DNA of 53,516 bases from Geobacter sp. UBA5735 (GTDB taxonomy: Bacteria; Desulfobacterota; Desulfuromonadia; Geobacterales; Geobacteraceae), in NCBI GenBank assembly GCA_002419385.1, contig DIFZ01000012.1, positions 1-53,516 on the forward strand, in the 5' to 3' direction. Both the position numbers and the translations under genes were made by a program. The notes beneath the pieces are model-generated. The model saw nothing but the letters and a program-made list of their open reading frames with translations. It was not told the origin of the DNA and searched no databases. Positions within the stretch are counted from its first letter, which is position 1; each line of letters begins with the position of its first letter. Positions 1 through 8,395 of this stretch are shown here, piece after piece.

Positions 1-10
1 AAAAACCTAA

Positions 11-952
11 CCGGAAGATACTGACCACGAATACGTTTACTATTTTCTGAAGACACAATATGAACAATTGAGAAAATTATCATCAGGGGTTAGAAAGAAC
101 CTTAATTCAGATGATATTAAGAATTTTAAAATACGCTTACCTGAAAAACTGGTAGAACAAAAAAAAATCGCCGCCGTTCTCTCCTCCCTCGACGCAAAAA
201 TCGACCTCAACAATCGCATAAATGCCGAACTGGAAGCCATGGCAAAAATGTTGTACGACTTCTGGTTTGTGCAATTTGATTTCCCCTTCGACTTCGCTCA
301 GGGCAAATTCGACATGAACGGCAAGCCCTACAAATCCAGCGGCGGAAAGATGGTCTGGAACAAGGAGTTAAAGCGGGAGATTCCTGAGGGGTGGAAGGTC
401 GGCTCATTAATTGACATTGCAGACTATGTAAATGGCTTGCCATGTCAAAAATTTAGACCAGTAGGGAATGATATTTTACGCGTCATTAAAATCAAAGAAA
501 TGCGTGATGGATTCACCAGTGAATCGGAAGTGGTCAGACCCGATATCCCGAAAAAAGCAATTATTGAAAACGGAGATGTACTCTTTTCATGGTCAGCTTC
601 TTTGGAAGTACAAATTTGGTCAGGCGGAAAAGGGGCATTGAATCAGCATATCTTCAAAGTAACATCGAAAAAGTATCCAAAGTCGTTTTATTTCTATCAA
701 CTGATGAACTACCTTCAACATTTTAAAATGATGGCAGACAATAGAAGGACAACGATGGGGCATATCACTCAGGACCACCTAAAGCAAAGCAGAATTGTTT
801 TGCCTCCAATAGATTTAACTGAGAAACTCGAAAATAAGATTAACCCTATTCTTAACGCGATAACAAACAACCAATTGGCAAATAATGCCCTTTCCTCCCT
901 GCGCGACTGGCTCCTCCCCATGCTCATGAACGGCCAGGTGAAGGTGAACTGA
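11..952 (+). CDS. hsdS: Type I restriction-modification specificity subunit HsdS, 5'-truncated
   Basis: HsdS is the DNA-recognition subunit of a type I restriction-modification complex, working with HsdM and HsdR. The readable frame begins with the end of the first target-recognition domain and runs through the central conserved linker (about positions 150-270, ending LYDFWFVQFDFP). A second recognition domain follows, starting at REIPEGWKVGS, and then the distal conserved helix ending LRDWLLPMLMNGQV. The usual length is 400-450 residues, so the first 100-150 are outside the window. The frame has a stop at 8-10, yet HsdS-like residues (PEDTDHEYVYYFL) run between that stop and the first TTG at 68. 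The residues KPN read at 3-11 in another frame join well to them, so a one-base deletion near 11-12 may break the gene; an edge sequencing error is equally possible. Base composition is more AT-rich than most of the window, suggesting transfer. Confidence 0.85.
   Translation, partial: PEDTDHEYVYYFLKTQYEQLRKLSSGVRKNLNSDDIKNFKIRLPEKLVEQKKIAAVLSSLDAKIDLNNRINAELEAMAKMLYDFWFVQFDFPFDFAQGKFDMNGKPYKSSGGKMVWNKELKREIPEGWKVGSLIDIADYVNGLPCQKFRPVGNDILRVIKIKEMRDGFTSESEVVRPDIPKKAIIENGDVLFSWSASLEVQIWSGGKGALNQHIFKVTSKKYPKSFYFYQLMNYLQHFKMMADNRRTTMGHITQDHLKQSRIVLPPIDLTEKLENKINPILNAITNNQLANNALSSLRDWLLPMLMNGQVKVN
284..303 (+). repeat. Short interspersed repeat inserted in frame within hsdS
   Basis: The 20 bases at 284-303 (beginning CCCTTCGAC and ending CTCAGGG) interrupt the central HsdS motif. 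Relatives normally read QFDFP then directly a short DENGKPYKSSGGKMVW-type stretch; here about ten residues (FDFAQGKFDM) intervene. From memory, this short sequence is a common dispersed repeat in several bacterial phyla. The insertion keeps the frame and adds a loop in the linker between recognition domains. Confidence 0.45.
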
Positions 953-1000
953 TCCAAGCCGACAGCGTCCTCAAAGGCGTATTTCTCAATAGGAGTTACG

Positions 1001-2572
1001 ATGAAGCACGCGATTCTGAAGCGCCTGAAAAGAACCGATCATCTGCCGATGCTGTTTATCGGTTCCGGCATGTCGATCCGCTACCTCGGCCTGGAAAACT
1101 GGGAGGGACTGCTCCGTAAATTTGCCCTACTAGCAACTGATAATGACTATGCCTATGAAATGTATGTGCAGCAGGCGAAAGGGCTTGAGTGCAAGGATGG
1201 GCTGCTGCCAAAAGTGGCGGAACTGATCGAGCGCGACTTCAACCTGCGTTGGTTCAAGGATGATCAGTTTAAAGAAAACCGGGAACAGTCAACGGATGAG
1301 ATGAGCCGCTCTGTCTCCCCGTTCAAAATTGAAATTGCCCGGTATATGCGCGACAAGAGCCGGAAGCATAATGCCGAGTATGCTGCTGAAATCGAGTTAT
1401 TCAAGCAGCTTGAAATGCGCAGCATCGCTGGGGTGCTGACAACCAATTACGACAGTTTTATCGAGGACCTCTTTACCAGCTATACGAAATACATTGGTCA
1501 GGAAGAACTGCTGTTTTCAACCCTGCACGGCATTTCCGAAATTTACAAGATTCACGGTTGCTGCACGAAACCGGAATCCCTCGTTATCGATGAAGCTGAT
1601 TATGCTGACTTCTCGGAAAAGAACGCCTATCTGGCGGCAAAGATCCTGACAATTTTTCTCGAACATCCCATCATATTCATCGGCTATTCCATCACCGACA
1701 CCAACATCGAAAACATCCTGAAATCGATTGTCAAATGCCTCTCTACCGAAAATCTCAACAAGATCAAAGAACGGTTGATGTTTGTCGTCCGGGCGAAAGA
1801 TGGTGAGACAGAGGAAGTCTCTACATACAGCAAGTCGTTTGAAGGTGGTAAATCAATCGACATGACGCGTATCCGCCTGATGAGCTACGAACCGTTGTAT
1901 CAGGCATTGCTGGAAAACCAGGCAAAATACAATGCGCCGATGCTGCGGCGGTTAAAACAGGACATTTACGAGCTGGTATTGACGAACAAGCCGACAGGCA
2001 AGATCAGGACAGTAAACCTGGAAGATGAAAAGCTGGAAGATGTCGAGGTCGTGATCGGGGTCGGGGTGCTCGCCGATTTCGGTCAGAAGGGATATGCGGG
2101 TATTGCCGCGGATGAGTTATACACTGACGTGGTTCTTGACAACCGGGAGTTTGATGCTGAAAGCATAATCTGGAAAGCGTTGCCAACGCTGTTGTCGCAC
2201 AACAGTAACAGCTTGCCGATGTACAAGTATCTTTCTCAATATTCTGGAGACCTGCCGGAGCGTGTCCAGATGGCGACTCAGGACAAGAGCTGTTTCGATG
2301 ACCTGCTTTCCAGTACGATCAAAAGAAATCGGGAGCGACACTATTGCCGACAAGAGACGATTTCCTCCCTCTGCGACAAATTGTCGGACGGAAAGTGCCT
2401 ACAGGTACTACCCCATCTCAAGGAAGAAAACATCAACGTTGACGAACTGCACTCTTTCCTTGTGCGTATACTGAAAGCCAACCCTTCCGCTCTTTCAACG
2501 GGAGGTCAAGCTTTCAAAACCGACCTCAAACGGGCCATCAGGCTTTATGACTGGCTAAAATACCACCCATAA
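1001..2572 (+). CDS. SIR2-domain protein, putative NAD-hydrolysing defence effector
   Basis: This is a 523-residue protein with an N-terminal SIR2-like (SIR2_2 type) NAD-binding domain over about residues 14-250. Visible motifs are GSGMS at 21-25 (the GAG/GSGxS nucleotide loop), TTNYD at 147-151 with the catalytic-type Asn149, and IHGC with His185. FIGYSITDTNIENIL closes the Rossmann core. In prokaryotic defence proteins such as ThsA and DSR-type proteins this domain degrades NAD+ to stop infection; that role is inferred here. The roughly 270 C-terminal residues are unrecognised and mainly helical, plausibly a sensor or oligomerisation part. The ATG has an AGGAG site at 991-995. The gene lies 48 bp after hsdS on the same strand, so the two are probably co-transcribed. 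Confidence 0.8.
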   Translation: MKHAILKRLKRTDHLPMLFIGSGMSIRYLGLENWEGLLRKFALLATDNDYAYEMYVQQAKGLECKDGLLPKVAELIERDFNLRWFKDDQFKENREQSTDEMSRSVSPFKIEIARYMRDKSRKHNAEYAAEIELFKQLEMRSIAGVLTTNYDSFIEDLFTSYTKYIGQEELLFSTLHGISEIYKIHGCCTKPESLVIDEADYADFSEKNAYLAAKILTIFLEHPIIFIGYSITDTNIENILKSIVKCLSTENLNKIKERLMFVVRAKDGETEEVSTYSKSFEGGKSIDMTRIRLMSYEPLYQALLENQAKYNAPMLRRLKQDIYELVLTNKPTGKIRTVNLEDEKLEDVEVVIGVGVLADFGQKGYAGIAADELYTDVVLDNREFDAESIIWKALPTLLSHNSNSLPMYKYLSQYSGDLPERVQMATQDKSCFDDLLSSTIKRNRERHYCRQETISSLCDKLSDGKCLQVLPHLKEENINVDELHSFLVRILKANPSALSTGGQAFKTDLKRAIRLYDWLKYHP

Positions 2573-2593
2573 AACAAAAGAGCTCCAGCTGCA

Positions 2594-2675
2594 GCAAGCA
2601 GTAACTGCTCACCTCACTGGAACCCTTTTAATTGCTGCCGGTACGCACGCCGGTTAGCGAACAGTAGCTGTTCAC
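2594..2675. repeat. Two related short hairpins in tandem
   Basis: AGCAGT-A-ACTGCT at 2597-2609 and GAACAG-TAG-CTGTTC at 2659-2673 each form a small hairpin inside 19-base units (2594-2612, 2657-2675). The units match at 15 of 19 positions, and all four differences are transitions. One pair of differences (G98/C608 versus A661/T671, using the last digits of positions 2598/2608 and 2661/2671) preserves base pairing, as expected for a structure-selected repeat. Confidence 0.45.
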
Positions 2676-2775
2676 ACCGCCATGGCCCCAAGTTTGTTTA
2701 TAACAAGATACCTGAATGGAGCCGATAATTCAAGATTTATATCGCGTAGCTCCAAGACCGCCTACCGGTAGGAAC

Positions 2776-2960
2776 TGACCCCTTTGTCCCCGGGAAAAAG
2801 GATTAGGGCTCTCTGGCATTTACGGGTGAAGGATTAATCTGGAATTGACATAGTGGGCAATTTCTGGGGCAATTCCGCGAGAATTGACCCGGCAATTGCC
2901 CCGTAGGCAATTCTTGTGCAATTAATCGTTTTCATTACAAGCATAGACAAAGCGGGGTCA
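2776..2960. repeat. Possible miniature element bounded by imperfect inverted repeats
   Basis: TGACCCCTTTGTC at 2776-2788 is the near inverse of GACAAAGCGGGGTCA at 2946-2960; the second copy carries two extra bases. Between them, at 2841-2923, seven copies of the core CAATT/AATTG occur in both orientations, including GGCAATTGCC at 2891-2900. There is no coding capacity. It could be a non-autonomous mobile element or a decayed transposon end; no target duplication is evident to me. Confidence 0.3.
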
Positions 2961-3077
2961 TATTGAACGCAAGGAGATTGTCCACTAACTCCGCACTTTT
3001 TCATTTTTGTGGAAATAGTGGATAGTGCAGATGATGCCTTAAATCTGAATCACTACTGGTAGAACAGGAAAATCCCT

Positions 3078-4439
3078 ATGAACAAGATCGGCCGTAACGA
3101 CCCCTGCCCCTGCGGCAGCGGGCAGAAATACAAGAAGTGTTGCCTGGCTAAAGATGGACTTTTCGAAGCGCGCCGCCGGGAAGAGGAGCGGGCGGTGCAG
3201 GCGGCCCTTGCCTGGCTTGAAGAACGTTATCCCGAAGAAGTCGGCGCTGCCGTGCATTATGATTTCATGGATGATCCAGATGATGAAAGAAGGGATGCCA
3301 TGGACGCACTGTCGCCGCGTCTGGAGCAGGCCATTTCAGCAAATATCGGCGAATGGCTGCTGGCCGATGCGGAGCTGGACATTAACGGAAAAGACGTCAA
3401 GGCACACGAGCTGATTCTCGGGAAAGGCGGGCCGCTTCTGTCCGCCCATGGCCGGGAGTGGCTTCAGGAACTGGCAAAGCGCCCATTGTCGCTGTATGAG
3501 GTGAGAGAGGTCATCAAGGATAAGGAGTTGATTCTGGCCGATATGCTTCATCCCGACCAGCCGCCCGTTCAGGTCAGGGAAAAGGCCGCCACCGGTTTTC
3601 TGGCGTCGTGGGATACCTTTGGCGCCCGTCTGGTGTGGCAGGATGACAGCCTCGTCATGAGCGGCGCCGTGTATCCCATGGAGAGGGACACGGCACTTGA
3701 CTGTCTCGAAGAAATAGAAAGCGAAATCGAGCATGAAGAGGGTGATCCCGAACTGGAGCGCTACATAAAGACAAGCACCATCATTGACTACTGGCTTGAT
3801 TCCATACTGGAGACAAAACCGTTTCCCGAGCTGGTGGACGCCGCAACCGGCGATAAAATCGCCCTGACCACCGATCATTACCGGGTGACCAACTGGGAGG
3901 AAATGGAGAGGATTCTTGAGGCGCAGGATGATGTTGACGGGGACCGTGACGAAGGCTGGAACCGGTTTGTCGAACTGGAGGATGGCAGGTGTCGTTCCCG
4001 CGCATCATTGACGCCGAAGGGACCGGATACCCTGGAGGTCTTCTGCAGGACACCCGGGTTGGCCGACGAGGCGAGAGCGTGGCTGGAAGATATTGCCGGC
4101 GGTGTCATAGCATACAAAATCCGCGAGGTCGTCGATCCCCGTTCGGAAAAAGCGAGGGAAGTCGCAAAGCCCCTGCCCGAGTCCGATATTCCACAGGATA
4201 TGCAACGCCAGCTCATCCACCAATACCTTGCCAAACACTACGAGACCTGGCCGGGAATTCCTCTGCCCGCTCTGGGAGGCAAATCCCCCCTTGAGGCGGT
4301 GAAAGACAAACGGTTGCGTCCGGCAGTGATTGAACTGCTCAAATCCATCGATCAGCTTGAGGCGCGCAGAATCAATCAGACCGGGGGAGAGCCGTTTGAC
4401 GTTACATTTCTTTGGGAGCGATTGGGACTGAAACGGTAA
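3078..4439 (+). CDS. SEC-C zinc-motif protein of unknown function
   Basis: This is a 453-residue protein opening with a SEC-C metal-binding motif (RNDPCPCGSGQKYKKCC, residues 5-21), the zinc-binding module found at the SecA C-terminus and on many unrelated proteins. The middle is acidic and unrecognised. Near the C-terminus, about residues 395-440, a block containing IPLPALGGKSPLEAV resembles the toxin-binding (MbcA/ParS/Xre) block seen in some SEC-C/YecA-like proteins; this is a weak resemblance. The ATG follows AGGA at 3067-3070. It stands alone between the repeat-rich gap and a strong terminator. A link with the SIR2/hsdS patch is possible from position only. Confidence 0.7.
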   Translation: MNKIGRNDPCPCGSGQKYKKCCLAKDGLFEARRREEERAVQAALAWLEERYPEEVGAAVHYDFMDDPDDERRDAMDALSPRLEQAISANIGEWLLADAELDINGKDVKAHELILGKGGPLLSAHGREWLQELAKRPLSLYEVREVIKDKELILADMLHPDQPPVQVREKAATGFLASWDTFGARLVWQDDSLVMSGAVYPMERDTALDCLEEIESEIEHEEGDPELERYIKTSTIIDYWLDSILETKPFPELVDAATGDKIALTTDHYRVTNWEEMERILEAQDDVDGDRDEGWNRFVELEDGRCRSRASLTPKGPDTLEVFCRTPGLADEARAWLEDIAGGVIAYKIREVVDPRSEKAREVAKPLPESDIPQDMQRQLIHQYLAKHYETWPGIPLPALGGKSPLEAVKDKRLRPAVIELLKSIDQLEARRINQTGGEPFDVTFLWERLGLKR

Positions 4440-4541
4440 TGGGGGCCTTTTTAGGGGCCTTAAGCAAAACATAACCGATTATTACCATTAAATATCAGCA
4501 AGTTAAAAGAACGGTTGGAACTCGTCCCTGCATGTAAAATC

Positions 4542-4578
4542 AAGGCCTTCCGTCACCGACCGGAAGGCCTTTTGTTTT
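4542..4578 (+). terminator. Rho-independent terminator, GGCCTTCCG hairpin copy 1
   Basis: An 11-bp perfect stem (AAGGCCTTCCG 4542-4552 with CGGAAGGCCTT 4561-4571, 8-base loop) is followed by a T-rich run. It ends the SEC-C transcript and may also act on the sbcC side. A near-identical hairpin lies at 20739-20766. Confidence 0.85.
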
Positions 4579-4720
4579 TCGTGTAACCTCTTTTTGAGTA
4601 ACGACGTTTTTTAGAGTGGATAGATGGATCTCCAGTACGTTCCGTTGGTCTTCATACATGTGGGAGTGAGAAGATAATATTTAACATGGGCTATTTTCGG
4701 TATAAAGCATGACATTCAAT

Positions 4721-7700
4721 TTACACAACCCGCCTGCATCCCGGACCGCTGAGGGTACTGCGCCCGGCGTTGCCGGCCTCCACCTGGATCTGGGCGCCGA
4801 TGCGCTCTTTGAGAGCCGGTACGTGCGAAATGATACCGATCAGCTTTCCATCCTGCTGGAGCCCTGAGAGCGTTTCAAGGGCGGTCTCAAGAGCATCTTC
4901 GTCAAGCGTGCCGAATCCTTCGTCGAGAAACAACGAGTCGACCCGCACGTTGCGGCTTGCCATATGGGAGAGACCGAGCGCCAGGGCCAGGCTGACTATG
5001 AAACTTTCACCGCCGGAAAGATTCTTCGTAGATCGTATCTCTCCGGCCTGGTAGTTGTCGATAACGTTCAGTTCCAGCGGTTCCGCAAGATCCCTTACCA
5101 GGATATACCGGTCACTCATCTTCTGCAGTTGGCGGTTGGCATGGGCGACCATCAGCTCAAAGGTGAGCCCCTGGGCGAAGTTGCGGAATCTTTTGCCGTC
5201 GCCGGAACCGATCAGATCGTGCAGATTCTCCCACCGTGCGCATTCCTTTTTGTGCAGCGCAACGGCCTGTATCCGGGCCTGCTGGAGCTGCTGCTGACCG
5301 ATGTGCTGCTGAAGCTTCTGGTCGATCGCTCCCAGCGTCTTCTGCAGCTCGCTCAACTGCAGTGAAACGGCGCTGTTCTCCTCTCCAAGCTGTTCAAGGG
5401 ACTTATCGGTCAATCGTTTCTCCCGCTCGTGCCGCAACGCAGCCGTCCGGTCCTGCCGACGGGTCTGAATTTCCGTTTCTTCCCGTTGCAGCGCATCAAC
5501 CATGCGGGAAAGTTCGTCGAGACGTTCCTTTTGCAGGCGGGCCTGCAAGAATGCGGCTTCATCCACGAAGCCGGCTTCAGTCATCCGCTGCCGCAAAACC
5601 GGTTCCAGTTCGTCAAGTCTCGCCGTGCGCGCAGCTATGGAAGCGGACTTTTTCCGGATATCCTCTTCCAGCCCGGCAAGCTCCGTCTGGAGGCGATTCT
5701 GTCCCTGCCATGCCACATCACGTCGTTCACCGGCCTCCTTCAGCGCATCATTCAGGCGCTTTTCCTCGCTGTCCGTACTGCGATCTCCGAAAAGTTCCCG
5801 CCGCAAGGTGGCCATTTCGGTCCTCTGCGTGTCCCTGCCCCGAAAAAGCCCTTCCCTTTCGGTGAGATTCCTTTCCAACTCAGCCAACAGAGCCTGTTGT
5901 TTCTTCAGTTCGCTGTCGAGATCGGAAATTTTCTTTACAAGCCGCTCCTTTTCCTGCAACCGTTCGCCGTAGGCACTTCGACGTTTGGTCAGCGCAGCGA
6001 AGATGTCTTCAGCGTTTTGCAGAGAAATTCCCTCGCATCCATACGGCTCCACAGCGCGTTCCGTTTCGGCCAGCGCCCGGTCGAGATCGTCTCGCAGCGC
6101 CGCATCCTCCCGCTCAAGACGGCTGCGTTCGCTTACGGCACTTTCAAACCCGAGAGCAGCGGCCTGGCGAGCCTTATCCAGTGCGGCCACCTCTTCCCTG
6201 CTCTTGTCGCATTCCTCCTTTGCCCGCCGCACATCCTCTTCCTTCTGTTCCACCGCACCGATAATGCAGCGGCACTCAGCCAGGGAATCCCCGCACGACG
6301 TCATGCAGGCCAGAATGTCGGTGGACCGCGACCCGGTATCAGCGCTCAGTCCCAACTCGGCACTGGCAGCGGCACAGGAGGATTTGTCGCGCTCCAACTG
6401 TCCCTGAAACTCGTGCAGTTCGCGTTGCGCCTGCTCCAGGTCTTTCACGACGCCGGCCAGTTCGGCCTTGACGCTGGAGCGCCGCCCGTCCGTTTCCTTT
6501 GCCGCCTCGCGGGCAAGCTCCAACTCCTTTTGCGCCTCATCAGGGCATGGCACGTTACCCGTAGCATAGGGATGCTCTGTGGCGCCGCACAGAGGGCAAG
6601 GCGCGCCATCGACCAGCTGCGACCGCTCCGCTTCCAGGTCGCGCACACGGTTGAGCAGCACAACGTTATCCTGTAACTGACGGACCATATCCTCACGGAG
6701 AACGGATTCCCCAGTTAACGCCTCTTCCTGGCGGAAAAGCTCCTGCCGTCTGTTTTCAGCGGCTTTCCGCCCCTGGTTCAGCAATTCGATCGTGTTGCCG
6801 GTTTCCTCGATCCGTACAGCCGCTTCGTGAAGAGTCTTCAGCCGGTTCTCCCGGCCCACCAGCGCTTCGGCCCGGGATCGCCACGCCCGGAGTTCTTGTC
6901 CCTGCAACAGGGCTTCGCATTCGGCACGCACCGACCTGAGCCGTTCTTCTGCCGTTGCAGCCGCCAGCACTGCTTCCTGCCAGGCAGTCTCCGCTCGCTG
7001 CTGAGCCTCTTCAGCGCACGTGCACACCTCAATTTGCCGCTCCACCTGCTTGCGGCGATCAGCGCTCTGTTCCCCGAGCGCCTTGAGCGCTTTCACCTGC
7101 TGCCCTATGCCGGCCAACGTCTCTGCCAGCCCGGCATCCGCCCGATGTTCCTCCTGAAAGGCTTCGACGTACTTGAGCGCTGTGTCGGCCCCATCTATCT
7201 CATTATTGCATAGCGCTATATTTGTACGGTGATCATCACCCTGCTTCTTGATTTTCTCGATCTCGCTGTTAAGACCCTGAATCTGAGAGATTATTTCACT
7301 GAGCTTGACATCAAGCTCGCGGGTTTTGCGGATCAGCTCTGCCCCCCGTTCCAGCTCGGTTCGGCGGTTTTGAAGATCCGTCGCTGCTTTTTCCAGCACG
7401 TCAGCGGCAATTTGGCGTGCTTCCAGCACCTTGGGGAGGCGTTGGCGAGCCGTTACCAGTTCGGCCTGCTCCATTTCCTGCTGCTTCCGAACCCCATCAA
7501 CATTCACATAGTCACCGTCGAGAGAGAGTGCCCGGTTTCCCTTCGTCAATTGTTCGAATTCGGGAGCGGCCGCTGCCTTTTTTTCCACGAAAGATTGCCA
7601 AGCCTTCTCTATCTGCGCGAGTTCAGCGTCGAGGGCCGCAATCCGCTCCGCCCAGGCTTTCCGCTCTGAGATACCGCGTGCAACTACCGTCAGCTCTTTC

Positions 7701-8395
7701 TCTTCGCGCTCCTTTTCCGCCAGTTCGTCACGCAGCCCCGCCTCTTCCTCCGGGGATAGCAGCTGCATCTTGCCAAGTTCGTCGCGCATCGTCTCGAGCT
7801 TTTTCCGCTCTTCAGTGGTGCGCTCGTGGACCTTCATGGAAATCCGGCTGTAGATTTCGGTGCCGGTGATCTGTTCCAGGATCGGAGCGCGCTTGTCGGG
7901 GGTCGCCTGGAGGAATACGGCAAATCCACCCTGTGCCAGCAGCATTGAGCGGGTAAAGCGCTCGAAGTCCATCCCGGTGACTTCTTCGACCTTGCCGACC
8001 ACGGCCGTCAGTTTCGACTCGATGATGTGTCCGCGTTCAGCATCGGCGATTTCATGGCGGGGCGCCTGCAATTTTCCGTCAGCCCGTTTGCGGGCACGAT
8101 GCTGGCTCCAATGGCAACGATACCGCCCTTGTGCCGTTTCGAATTCAATCTCGGCAAAACACTCGCCCGTCTGCCGGGACATGATTTCGTTGCCGTTCTG
8201 GTTGATCCTGGAAAGCCGCGGGGTCTGGCCATAGAGGGAAAGACAGATGCCGTCGAGAACCGTGGTCTTCCCCGCGCCGGTCGGCCCGGTAATGGCGAAG
8301 ATACCGCTGGAGACGAATGCCGGGTGGGTGAAATCGATGTCCCAATCGCCTACCAGGGAATTCAGATTCCTGAAACGAAGCCGCAGAATTCTCAT
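4721..8395 (-). CDS. sbcC: Exonuclease SbcCD, ATPase subunit SbcC
   Basis: SbcC is the Rad50-like SMC-type ATPase of the SbcCD nuclease, which opens hairpins and trims blocked DNA ends in the cytoplasm. The 1224 residues show the full architecture: N-terminal Walker A GPTGAGKT at 37-44, two long coiled-coil arms, a zinc hook CPLC at Cys600/Cys603 almost exactly mid-protein, the ABC signature LSGGESFIVSLALALG, and Walker B SLFLDEGFGTLDED near the C-terminus. Its ATG overlaps the sbcD stop by four bases (ATGA), giving translational coupling. Nothing appears damaged. Confidence 0.96.
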   Translation of the reverse strand: MRILRLRFRNLNSLVGDWDIDFTHPAFVSSGIFAITGPTGAGKTTVLDGICLSLYGQTPRLSRINQNGNEIMSRQTGECFAEIEFETAQGRYRCHWSQHRARKRADGKLQAPRHEIADAERGHIIESKLTAVVGKVEEVTGMDFERFTRSMLLAQGGFAVFLQATPDKRAPILEQITGTEIYSRISMKVHERTTEERKKLETMRDELGKMQLLSPEEEAGLRDELAEKEREEKELTVVARGISERKAWAERIAALDAELAQIEKAWQSFVEKKAAAAPEFEQLTKGNRALSLDGDYVNVDGVRKQQEMEQAELVTARQRLPKVLEARQIAADVLEKAATDLQNRRTELERGAELIRKTRELDVKLSEIISQIQGLNSEIEKIKKQGDDHRTNIALCNNEIDGADTALKYVEAFQEEHRADAGLAETLAGIGQQVKALKALGEQSADRRKQVERQIEVCTCAEEAQQRAETAWQEAVLAAATAEERLRSVRAECEALLQGQELRAWRSRAEALVGRENRLKTLHEAAVRIEETGNTIELLNQGRKAAENRRQELFRQEEALTGESVLREDMVRQLQDNVVLLNRVRDLEAERSQLVDGAPCPLCGATEHPYATGNVPCPDEAQKELELAREAAKETDGRRSSVKAELAGVVKDLEQAQRELHEFQGQLERDKSSCAAASAELGLSADTGSRSTDILACMTSCGDSLAECRCIIGAVEQKEEDVRRAKEECDKSREEVAALDKARQAAALGFESAVSERSRLEREDAALRDDLDRALAETERAVEPYGCEGISLQNAEDIFAALTKRRSAYGERLQEKERLVKKISDLDSELKKQQALLAELERNLTEREGLFRGRDTQRTEMATLRRELFGDRSTDSEEKRLNDALKEAGERRDVAWQGQNRLQTELAGLEEDIRKKSASIAARTARLDELEPVLRQRMTEAGFVDEAAFLQARLQKERLDELSRMVDALQREETEIQTRRQDRTAALRHEREKRLTDKSLEQLGEENSAVSLQLSELQKTLGAIDQKLQQHIGQQQLQQARIQAVALHKKECARWENLHDLIGSGDGKRFRNFAQGLTFELMVAHANRQLQKMSDRYILVRDLAEPLELNVIDNYQAGEIRSTKNLSGGESFIVSLALALGLSHMASRNVRVDSLFLDEGFGTLDEDALETALETLSGLQQDGKLIGIISHVPALKERIGAQIQVEAGNAGRSTLSGPGCRRVV

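Larger units (their letters stand above)
2573..3077. other. Gene-free, repeat-rich intergenic stretch
   Basis: I see no credible gene in these 505 bases between the SIR2 gene and the SEC-C gene. The stretch holds two related hairpins (2594-2612 and 2657-2675), a perfect 12-bp palindrome CCTACCGGTAGG at 2761-2772, and a 185-bp segment bounded by imperfect inverted repeats (2776-2960) full of CAATT motifs. An hsdR gene, which could have been expected after hsdS, is absent. Confidence 0.6.

Noticed and set aside
2641..2680. Integron attC-like site at the GTTAGCG
   Set aside because: Core-site bases do not fit GTTRRRY and no paired inverse core is found.
5429..6676. Open frame of 415 codons on the plus strand
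   Set aside because: Antisense to the sbcC coiled coil; the translation has no domain and no ribosome site.
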